64,000 nucleotides of DNA, from positions 248,001 to 312,000 of the forward strand of contig JAZARR010000297.1 of assembly GCA_037389465.1 (NCBI GenBank), given 5' to 3'. Origin of the DNA: Baylisascaris procyonis (lineage: Eukaryota > Nematoda > Chromadorea > Rhabditida > Ascarididae). Position 1 is the first letter of the stretch; every line of letters begins with the position of its first letter. The position numbers and the translations under genes were made by a program. The notes under the pieces were generated by a model, which made no database searches, was not told the DNA's origin, and saw only the letters and a list, made by a program, of their open reading frames with translations. Positions 12,101 through 24,100 of the stretch are shown here, piece after piece.

Positions 12101-15100
12101 GGTACTCAACTTGACAGCAAAATCCTACCTTATATTCCAAAAAACCTCTCAAATGTTTACATACAATCCAGACAGTCGAAGCATAACTGCATTTTAGTCA
12201 GTCTCGATAATATGGTGATTTGTTCGTTTCATATTCATACTTCCATTAATTATCGTGGGGGCATAAGCCATTATTTACCTGACTGTATTAAATAACTCAT
12301 AGAATTTTTTAAGAAAAAATTAACTCATAGAATTTTTAAAAAAAAACATCACAACAAACAAAAAAAAACGTAAAATAAAATAAACAAAAGCAAAACAAAT
12401 CAACACACGTGAGGTGCTTTCCACTAATATCGCAACTAATTTTCATTGTTTTTGAGCGAAAAAAACCCTTTTGTTTCCGGAAAAATACACATTTCTTTAC
12501 ACAACGCTCCTGGAAAATTTTCCGACAAAATTCATGAAAAACCAATCATTTAATCCGATAGAAACGAATTCACTCAATATTGTGGGTAATAGCTGTAATG
12601 CGAAGCGATCATCAAGCGTTTTGTATTCCCCTGAGCAACAAAAATTGTTCCCTTGATTCTACGAAGCTCATAATGTGTAGCCAGTCTCTCCTCTAGTTTC
12701 TCATTCACTTTCCACCTTACTCTTTCAAAGCTCTAAACATTCCGCCTAAGATTGCTTCAAAGAAAACGATCTACAATGGGAAGTAAAAAAAAAACCAAAC
12801 CGAGACATCGAAGTTCGTTGTGCGAACCGAGTGACGCAGCCAATTTCGCAGACGCTCTACGCTGTAGATTCGACGTGGACGCCACTGTACACAAAACACA
12901 AACAAGTATTAGCAACAGAGGCGTATCTACACAAAACAATTTCTACAGTAAGTTTTGAAATAGTACCCCTTTCTAAGAATCTGCACCCATATTCCAGATA
13001 ATCGTTATAATAGCACCGTCCTATCTTAATTGAACCCAATTTCAGGTGATATCCAGAGCACATTCCACATCTTTAACGTAACATTATCTAATTCCATCTG
13101 ACCATCTCGGGAAACGTACATAAGATATGGGCGGGATGGTAGGGGATTGCGAGACAGTTTGTATCCTGACCGTTCATCTCAAAACATATTTTGCACATCT
13201 ACACTTCCCTCCCCCCCCCCCCCCCCTTCATAGTCTTTATTTTGCTACCCAGAACACACCACAACCGCTCCTCTCGTTCGGGTCACATAAAAATCGATCA
13301 ACAAACGCTTCCATTGCAATCAGCACACACAGGCTAACGAATAACGCAAACGACAGCTGCCGAAAAGCAAAACCTACGTGCCAGCCGACTATCAAGCAGA
13401 TTACGTTGACGGATGATTAATAGATTTTCGCTAGAAAAATCCAACAAATCTCCCACAGCATAAAGTATTAATAAACAAAACATCCCTTTAAACAACCCCC
13501 CCCCCCCAAAATCGCCCAATATAATTTTAAAAGCTTAATCATAAACAAACAACGAATTGCTAAAGTTAATGAACTTCTAAACGAAAATGGGAATGATATG
13601 CGGATTGATAGACTATCACACAGGTTATTTCCATTAATCCCAAACCCACCTGTTCGGGAAAATAATACCTAAAAAGTTGTCAAAATATCGATCAACGAGT
13701 AATGTTAAAGCAAGAACGCACACAAGCACAACACTTAAAGCAATAGGTACACAAAGAGCGTATCACTCAATTCATTCGTTTCAAATAAGCGTCAAATCAG
13801 CCATAATGCATTAATTAGACGGCCATAAACAAAAAATTCTGATTCAACTATCAATAAGCGTTAGAAAAACACTGATAAGCAGCATTTATTGTGCATTCAC
13901 AAAAATGGGGAACAAAATTGACCGATCCGTAAGGAATAAAACTGGCCAAGCGATAGGGATTAAAACTGACCGATCGACTGCAAGTAAAATTGGCTAGTCA
14001 ATATGCAAAATATGCCAAAAAAAGAATTCAAGAAAAGCTCTTAATGATCTCGGAAAGCATTGAAATAATTTTGCGCAAAAAAATAAAAACTTAGAGAGGA
14101 ATTTTAAAATTATTATGCACAATGAAAAAATCCATAAATTCCATACTATAGAACTCATTTGAAAGCAATGAACATTTATGCATGAATATACAACGTATAA
14201 AACAAGACATCCCACCTTTCTAGCTATGCGCACGTATATATGCAAGCAAAACACCTAGACACCACTTTCTACGAAAATTACGCAGCAATCAATGAAAATT
14301 CAATGAAGGTTGTTCTTTAGCTTCCCCTCCCCCCCCCCCTCTTCCCCCCAACCAAACCCTCCACGCAAAATCCCCAACGAATCAACGCTTCTTATACTAA
14401 AGCGTCAACGCTAATTAATCTATCACATCGTACATTCACCCCCTTCGTTGATTCATCAGCAAACAATTCATCCCCTCCTCCCTCAAACTCGAATTCGCAG
14501 TCAAAATTTGGAGAGTACGGGGACAGATTTCCAGTTAAGAAATATTTTCAGGTCAAGGAGAAGGTCCCTTGTTTTGGAAAAAAGAAAAACTATCAAGATT
14601 AGTGTTAATATGGATTCATCTCATTTCACGGAGGAGCAGGAATGGATTTACCCATGCTCCTATTATGCTATTTAGGGGACTCAATTGTAGCAATTATAGA
14701 AAGGAAGACTTCATGTTAAATAGTGTTGCCGCTTTCATAAACGAATAGTCATCAAATGCGTTAGAAAGAAACCTGCAGGAGATTGATGTGTGGTAACGGG
14801 TGCACTCTCACTTATAAACATGGTGGTACCCTCACTTGCTGCCGTCTCCATTAAACGTCGTGCTTCCTCTCGAAGCCTCCTGCAAAAATTGTTTCCTTCA
14901 TACCTAATAATGGTACTACCTAACCTACTGCCAATCAGGTGTTAGAATAAAATGTAACGAGCTTAAACCTATAGGTAGAGTCCATTCTATTCATCTATAA
15001 AGCCTAACTAATTTAGCCAAAAAAAAAAAAAAATACAGCAATTCTCTTCAAATGTTGACATACAGCCTCCCCGTCAAAGTTTCAATTGTTGAAGTTGCGT

Positions 15101-18100
15101 ATTCCCCCCCCCCCCCAACCCAGATTCTCTCCCCCCCTCCCAAAAATAAACCAAATTTAAATCAATAAATGAAGCTGTAAATATATTATTAAACTATAGC
15201 AATAATCTACCAAATTGCACTTTTAATCGATATTTCCTTTATGCCGATCCACCTTACGATAGTCGTATAGAGTATGTTTACCCCTGCCTGAAAACATTCC
15301 CAAACAAATAAAAAATCGTTGATTTTAACACTTATGTAATCACCCATTTAGCAACAAAGAACACATAAGAACCAACAATATGGACTGCTCCCCCCCTCCC
15401 CACCTTTAACACAAACCATTAATGCTCCTTTCGGGGCATTTGCATTAACTTCTTGGAATTTATCTTAAAACATCGCAGAAGTTCACAGAACAAATCAATC
15501 CGAACATCACAAAATAAACATAGAGAACTTTAAAGAATTCCTTGATTTGGTGTTTATCTTTCAGAAATGTTACTATAAACGATTTCCTGAAAGTATAAAT
15601 GTCCCTCTAAACATCTGATTACTGATATGATATGTTGTTATCGCCTTCTTTTCAGAACAAAATCCCTTATCCACTTATCCCACCCACTCTTTTCCTTACG
15701 AACAGATAAACAGCAATAACAAAAAAAAAGAAAACTACTCAGAGACAAACCTTGCTCTTTCGGCATCCGAGCCCATTAATGGTGATTCCAATTTTGTGTC
15801 GTCAATGATTTGTCTGCGCTTCTTTAGAAGTTCTTCGTGACGAGCTGTGACTACGGGTGATAGTGTACTCAACGGCACAGTCTCACCTCTATCTGTTCCA
15901 TTCGTCGTTGTAGTCACATTACCGTTGTGTATCGGTGATAATCCACTAACAGTAGCCGTATGTGCCGATACAAACCTGAATATAGCGATATTTTAAAAAA
16001 AAAGCACTAATGAGCTCTTAAATCAGCCCAAAAAGCAATTCGCTTCCTTGCAAATTTCCACAAAAATAGCCAGCAAATAAAAGCATATACTCCCCTCTAA
16101 TCATAGGGAAATAAAATAAATAAAGGAGACCGTATTGATGATGTGATCTGCTCGTCATCAGAATCGGAATCGAATGGATTTGCCGGTCTCCTAATTTGCT
16201 TTGATCTATCTAACGAAGCCGACTTCAAACTTCCTGGCGCAACTGCATCGAATCTGGTATGATCCTCTTCCTGCAATAATATCACAGCATCGATAAATGC
16301 AACAATGAGAAAAAGAACTGTTTTTAATGCCTATCAAAATTCGTTGAACATAAACCACAATATCGTGCAGTGTGATCGCATCATCCAGTTATACCTTATA
16401 ATTCAGCTACAAGTAATAACCATAGAACTGCACGCTCAACTCATGTCTTATGGTCTTTTGAGTATGTGATGTATTTAGAAATTAGATATGGCGAATGGTT
16501 CTTGCTTTATTGATATATCACTGATAAGATATCAGTGGTATATCACTGAAATATCACTGATATCTTTATCGGTTTTCCAATAAAGCTGTTCGTGTGACTG
16601 CATTTGTCATAAAATTGCTGTGTTTCAGATCGAGACACGGTTTCGAACACCATCAATAAGTGCTCTCCACAAAGAACTGCACGCATAATGCCCACATCAG
16701 CTCATAAAGCAGCAATAATCGTTGATCACATCGGTGAACGAAAACAATGACAACAATGAGCAAGATAACCGATCAACGGAACAGATAAAACGAATCGAAC
16801 CGTTTACAGGAAGTACTTACAGATACTTAAAATTCTCGACCAATTACAAAGCTTCAATCACTTCTTCATTCACCTCTCTCTATCCCAACCTTCTCCCCCC
16901 CTCCTTATTTCACGGTGAATAAATGAGCAACTGCCAAAATAAAACGAATAAGAAGGAATAAACGAACCGGTACATTAGTTAGATCGATAGCTTCCTCCTG
17001 TTCGCGCTGCTTGCGTAAACTCTCTAATTCGCGCATCACCTCAAAAATAAACTCATATTTAGAGATATACAAACATTCCACTACAATTTACCAACAATTC
17101 ATCCTCTTCCCCATTAAATATATGGTTCGTGGATATACTCATCAAAGAGATTCCACAGATCAGATATACTCATCAAAGAGATTCCACAGATCACAGATGT
17201 CTCTTATTTCCTTCTTCCCTTTTGTGTTTACGGGAAAAAATCTTTTACACAACAATAGTTCGTAAGGATTAGTGAGCGCACCACAAGTATGATAAAATAT
17301 TGCAAATAAAAAACAATATTTCTAGCAGTGATCGTATATTGCAATGATGATCTCTGCAGATGGTGAACTAAAAATTGAATAATATAAATGCTTTCTCTTA
17401 TTCTGAAATTAGCATTCATATGGCAGTCAAAGATTCCTTTTTTTTTACTCTCAGTAAATTTTCTGATAAAATATTAAACTTCAAAAGGGATTAAAGTGCT
17501 TGCGATCGTTATATCCTAAGCCCTTCTATTCAAAAATTTACTACCATTCATGACTCATTGCCCGCTTCCTACTACTTGTTTACTTCATGCCTACTTATTA
17601 CTTCCTACTTCATCCCTACGCTTATCCGTTTTTAGTCAATTCCTAAAAGTTAATAACACAGTAGATTAGCAAAACAAAATAAACATCGTTGTTACGATCC
17701 TGCAATGGTAGGAAAATCATAATAAATAAAGATTAGATATCATACACTGGTCTCCGATTCAGAGAGATTGAAAAGTGCCGATATACGATGATCAGATTCT
17801 TTTGTGCTCAGACGTCGTGCTATCTGCTTCGATCCCTCTAGTAGTATACGCAATTCTGTGAGAAAATTACGAATTTCATGGCGATCCGGCAATGTGGCGA
17901 TCACTCCCGCATCCAACTTCCTTAACACGAACAACCATCCATATAAAGCATATAAATGATGCGATGCAACGATGATAGACATACAACCTGAGGAACGCCA
18001 AATTATTGACGATTACAACGAAAATGCCGAAAATCAGGTTCGATGGAGATTTCAAACTACTAGTGATCATGTAATGAAACTAATCTTCGGTGCTCAGCAC

Positions 18101-21100
18101 CCTCTCCAAATTTTGGCATTAGATTCAAAGAATGAGAGGTCGAATCGATGTTGCAAGTCTTGTTGATACCAATAAACAATACCGTCTATCGATGTTCTTA
18201 CAAAGTACCTCTTCGCTTTAACAAATCGATCATCGTTATTTGCTCGCCGAAATATATCACTGATTAAAATAAGACGATCACATTAGCATAGTATGGGAAA
18301 ATAAAGTCAATCGGCTGCTAATAGCAATCAATAACTTATGATTCTAACTGAAATACCCCATATAAGCTTTCATATTATCGGCGCAAATATATAACATGAA
18401 AATGACCTGTTAACACCAAGATCGACTGCAACGGCAAGTGCCTTCCTGCAATTCTCGCGTCGACCACTATGTGAATCAGAAAAGTCGAGTGCTCCGAAAT
18501 GACCGATCATCTCCGGATGGTATCGATGAATGATCGCACAAAGTGCCAATCCCGATCGGAAGCTTTTGCTGCAAACGATCAACTATCGTCATTTTCAGCC
18601 ATTAACAGGCGCATAATTCTTTTTATAGAATTCATTTTACTTAGATAAAAAAATTATTTATATTTGTTTTTCCCTTTTCTCCAACTTACCTATATTCTTG
18701 CAAGAAATATAAGTTAATGGTAAATACAAGAGATTTTCGAGTGACCATGCTTCTACGAAGAGGCACAGAAAATGCCTTCAGAAAATTATACAATAAGAAA
18801 AAACAATTAATTGTAAGTGAAGGCTTACGTGAAATCCGTGATCTTAACGGAGGGATATCCTTGAGTGATCCTCTGGCACCATGAAAGCAACTCTTCACCC
18901 TCAATCATCTCCGGTGGCTCTTTCTGAGGTTCCACTGCTTCTACCTTACCCCTTCCGGGAACATTCGGCGACTCGGAGGCCTCGTTTTTCCGATTATCTA
19001 CCGCGATACTCGAGTTTATCACAACCGAAGACTCCACTTTGCTTTCAGCTCTGAAAATTTCAGCCACTGATGAAAAATCCAATATACCTGAATGCTATAT
19101 TTTAGCAAAGAAATAATGATTCAATTACTTATACACTGAAGAGAGAATTCCCACAGCCAAATTATCACAAATTATATATGTTAGACTATTATCGTTTATT
19201 TCAATATCGATGATTTATAGCCATCAATAAACCGATAACAAAGAAAACCTCAAATAGCATCGTCCATATCTTTAAACACTATTACAACACATATAATCCA
19301 TTCATTTAGTATGGACCCTATCAAGATAAAATGCATATATTACAGGGCTATTGAATTTAAAAAATAGTATGCAACCTGCATGGAGGAATTTAAATTTTTG
19401 CAACTGAATTTAAATTTTAGCAACTGAATTTAAATTCAAATTTTTTCAACTGAATTTAAATTTTAGCAACTGCATAATAAAACTCGGCACAGCAAACGCC
19501 AATCTCATCACAATGGATGAAGTGTGCCACAGCCGGTTGAAGTTCGCGAAGGCTGTACCGATCACACCTACCGATAACTGTGCCACCTACATAAAAAAGA
19601 GCTTCCTACAGCTATCAGCATAACTGCTTTCGCTAATTTGTACTCTTCTTTTCGTTGTGTTGTGTGATCATTAGACATCACTCATCGACGGCTATATTTT
19701 TCTACAAATTTTCCCATGCTTTCTATTTTCATGAATCGCCCAAATCTAGTGAGACTTGCACCTCGCAGCCAAATGCAAACAGAAGAGGAATAAGAGGATG
19801 ACGCAAAGGAGGGTAGGGGGAGTTGCTTGCGTGTGAATTGAAATCCAGCTTGGAATGAGAAACGCTGCTGATTCGGATCCCATAAGGCATAAAATTTCTA
19901 CTCGTCTCAAGAAATACAGACTCTTCCGATAGCTCCTATCAGGAAACAATTAGCGTAGTTCACCTACTATTATATAATTTAAAGTGTACCTGTGAGTTGT
20001 GTTCGCATTCACTGATGAGATGTGCTTCTGACCATCGCTGTTCTCAACCGCAATGGTGTTATTAGTGAATTTATTAGTGGATGTATGATTTTCATCGTTC
20101 TTCAAAGCACCATTTAATGGCGAATATGCGTTCTTATTTACATTTTCGTTGGCTGAAAAAAAATGATAGATACAGTGTTTATAAGCACTTTACACCACCC
20201 CCCCCCCCGGGCTTTCGCTTTAGCGATATAATTCCAGCACCCATTCCTCACTCCCCCTACCTCGACTTTAATGCACCAAAAATACAATAAATAAGGCGAT
20301 ATAAAGACGACTGGTTATATTGAGATGCGAATAAACTCAACAACGCCATCCTACTTGTATCACAGACCGATCGGAGAAACGACTTATCTGCTTCCGATGG
20401 AGAGGAACTTGCTTCATTTAGAAATATGAAGCAGAATTGGACAAAGTTCAGTGGATCAGATATCACAGGTAAGAAATGATGCACAAAATGCATAGATGGA
20501 TGGGTAGAAAGTTTGTTGCACCTTCACGCCCGAAAAACGGTGCTATCGGAAAGCTAACAGGCCTCTCAGAGGACCATTGAAATAATGGGATGATCTGATC
20601 TAAAAAAGATGTGGCAGAATAAAGAAAATGGCCGCATGTGATAAAGAACGACCAGTAGTATCATGGGAACTGATTACCGCAGATCTCCACACCTCAGACG
20701 TTTAAAGCAACACATTGAGATAAAATGTCCCACCAGTATTAGGACTACTCAACTTACTGGCTATCGTTATGACGTCATCTTTTCCTCCAGACTGTCATGA
20801 AGGATAGCATAATTTATTCTTAACAATAAAACAATTTAAAAAAAAAAAACGAATAAATTGAGTGACAGGGTGATAAAATGGATGACATATGGCTATACCA
20901 CCGAATGAAAGCAGATGAAGAGAGATGAAGTTATTGGGATCAAAAAGGTTCAATATTACTCTATCTGTACCCACCTACTCTCTTTTTCTTCGCTTACCTG
21001 TACTTAAACCTCTTGAGATCAGTCAAACAAAATTAATCTACGACTTTGATGGACGTTTCAATCAACAAATATTGGAAAGGAAGCAAGAAATATTATATGA

Positions 21101-24100
21101 GGTTCACTCTACCTTGTTTTGAACTTTTTTCGATCGTAACCTCAGTGTCACGCTTAGCTTCAGCGTTCGCAAAACTTGATTGCAAATGTGCGTCGTTTCC
21201 GTTTTCGATATTCGACCGGTCTTTGTCTTGGCTTATCGCCTTATCTGTAGCGTCCTCTATTGATTTCGCTTTCCATTGTTCAATATCGCTTGAAACGATT
21301 GATATTCCTGCCACTGCGGATCCATCTGCAATCAAACAGAATGCATAAAAAACGAATATATTCAAATCATTGTATTACCCACATCTGTAAGTGCATCAGC
21401 AACTCGTCCGCTGGTTTTCTTCTCGTTTCTTCGTTCCCCTTTACGTCACTAAGTATATAAAAAATTGGAGATCGAATGGTAAAAATTTTATGCTTTTCAG
21501 AGTAGTTAAGCAGCTCACGGAACCGCATATATACGTTAAATAAAAACTACCTGAAAAGAAATAACTCCAGGCTTTTGCACCACTCGGTGAGGAACGTTTC
21601 TTCACCGAAAGAGGACTACCAGAAAAATATCAATGAAATCTGATGATACGCGTGCACTCTAAGCACAATGCCAATGACCTAATTATGATATATGGTGAAT
21701 AATACAGTAACGTTTTACGAACATATCACATACAGTATTCCAGTAAGCGTTAAATCCTGAAAATATACAGTATTCCAGTAAGTGCTACCATTTTTCTGCA
21801 AAAAATTATTGCGCCAGGCCTTTAAACTCTCATTGCCAACAGTGATCCTACTATACAACAAGCCAACTTCGCTATTTTGAACGCCGTCAAGAATGTCCAG
21901 CAAAACGAGCAAGGAACCTTAAACTAATAACCTCTAAATTAATAGTCTCTAAAGTTGAGAATCTACAAAAATGTTAGTCTATATTCAAGGTAAAACGAAG
22001 AGGAATCCAAACACCTCCACCATATAAAGCAATACCAAAGTGGATTGATAGTCCATGCATATCGCATATCCTCACTTTCCGTTTAAGCCTTGGTTAAATC
22101 CCATCCTCATCCCCGAAGTTTACCGATTCCACCATTCCAGTAATTCAACAACGTCGGTAACAATTAATCACCTAGAGCAATATAAGGAAAATTTTTAAAC
22201 ATCGATATATCTATTAACTTGTTTTAAAGGACACAATATGAAGTACCACAGAAAACGGAATTCCGAGAAATGCAGTAGTGAATTCCCGGGAATGCTTACA
22301 TACCAGAGAAAATTTTAACATATGGCCAAGAATAATTTTCTTGGAAATTTGGATATATAGATTATTCTTTTCCTTCATGCTCAATTTGCAGAAGAATCAT
22401 TTTCCCCAAACGATGTGGTGGTATGTTTAAAAATTTTCAATTTAAAGATACATTTCAGTTGATAATTTACAGCCGTCTGTCTGCATTGCCATTTACTGAG
22501 CGCAAAGATCATCGCATATTTACACTGCGAAATAAACAAACGGGCAACGCACTGCGATAAGAGAGAGCTCATAGTTCTTTCTTGCAGCACATTAACCAAC
22601 GAAGCAAAATCAATGCCACACTTCACTTTTCTGCTTCTACATATACACCACCCCCTCTCCTTCACTTTTCCAATCATTTAGGTCGAATCCTCTGCAAAAA
22701 AAAATTTGCATATTCCGTCTACACTAACACAATCCTGGCAAAAACTCACATACAAATTACGTATTAGAAATTCCTCAATACCTTCCCGAATCTCTCTTAC
22801 ACTCATCTGACACCTTACGTGATTCTGGGTTCCAATTCCTCTTGCCTGTTTCCTGTGCTTCTAATTTTTGGGCGCAATTTATGAAACTGGTTGGTCTACT
22901 GAGTGCAACTACAAATGCACATGTCTTGTTATCTCTTTTGATGCATCATTTAATTCGACTCAATCTTTCCCGAAATATTTGCAAATTTTCAAACATCTTT
23001 AAGTTTCCCTAAATTTCTCGAAATTAATGAAATAATTTTAAAATTGTCATAGGCAGATTATACCTATTAAATTCAATAAGCCTATTACAAATGACCGCCG
23101 AATTGAAGATTGCTGATTGCAGAAATAAACATACATCCCATATAGGAATGATATCAACAAAACGTTCATTGCATATGCAGATTTTTAATAATTCATAACT
23201 AGTAAAACCTCGTAGAAATGACCAACCCTTAGAAGATCTGATTAAGGAAAGTGAACGATAAAATATACCAATTTGTTGAGTGTTAGTGTTATGTTCGTCA
23301 AGCTCAGCGATGTCACGTTCAAAGCTTGCGCCTCGTCCTCCAGTTACACTTGACGTTTCACTCTTCACTTCTATATCACTGAAATGAATCAATACCATAT
23401 TAGTATTAATAATAACTCTCTATCACCATATACTCATAATTATATGCAGAAATTTATCAACAACAATTCGACTGTAATTATAGAATATGCAAAATTATAA
23501 ACTTTTTTAAAACCAGTTTATAAAAAAAAAACTTTGGCTAAAATCAAGCAGTTCAGATCTCAGATCTCACAAAAACTTCAACAGCTTAATATAGGTTATG
23601 TATATTTCTGCGCTAAAAAAACCCGTAATCATCACAAAATCGAAACAAAGAAAGCGAATCCGTACTCCTTTTCAATGCTTCTTTATTGTGCAGGAGTTTA
23701 ACTTACGATATTCTCTTACCTTATCTGCTTGCTTACCCCCCAGCCCCCCTTCTTTTCCCACACTTATTAGTAGACTTTTCTTTTAGATGCTTATACAGGT
23801 TTTAAATAATTTGAACGCTGAGCAAAATAGGCTATTTCTAAACGATGTAAATATTCCTTAGGCGAAATATGTCAAAACACTTATGCTAGTAAACATGTTT
23901 TGGCGTTGGGACCCCCCATCAATTCGACATCGCTCGATGCAACATAAAATTTTTACACATATATAAATTTAAACTTAACAACTAACTTAGTATCAGTCTC
24001 GCCGATTAGTGTTGAAGTGATAAGCACCTGAATAGAGCAATGCGTTGCCTCAGTCCACAATGTTCTCATCTTTAGCTTTACTTCTGAACTTGTGCCTGGT

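Noticed and set aside
12560..12640. Minus-strand segment after CTCAG near 12630 as an EHBP1 exon
   Set aside because: No donor and no similarity; exon 14 reaches exon 15 in phase without it.
20343..20430. Minus-strand frame near 20.4 kb (EASSSPSEADKSFLRS) as an EHBP1 exon
   Set aside because: No convincing acceptor, and exons 5 and 6 already join in phase without it.
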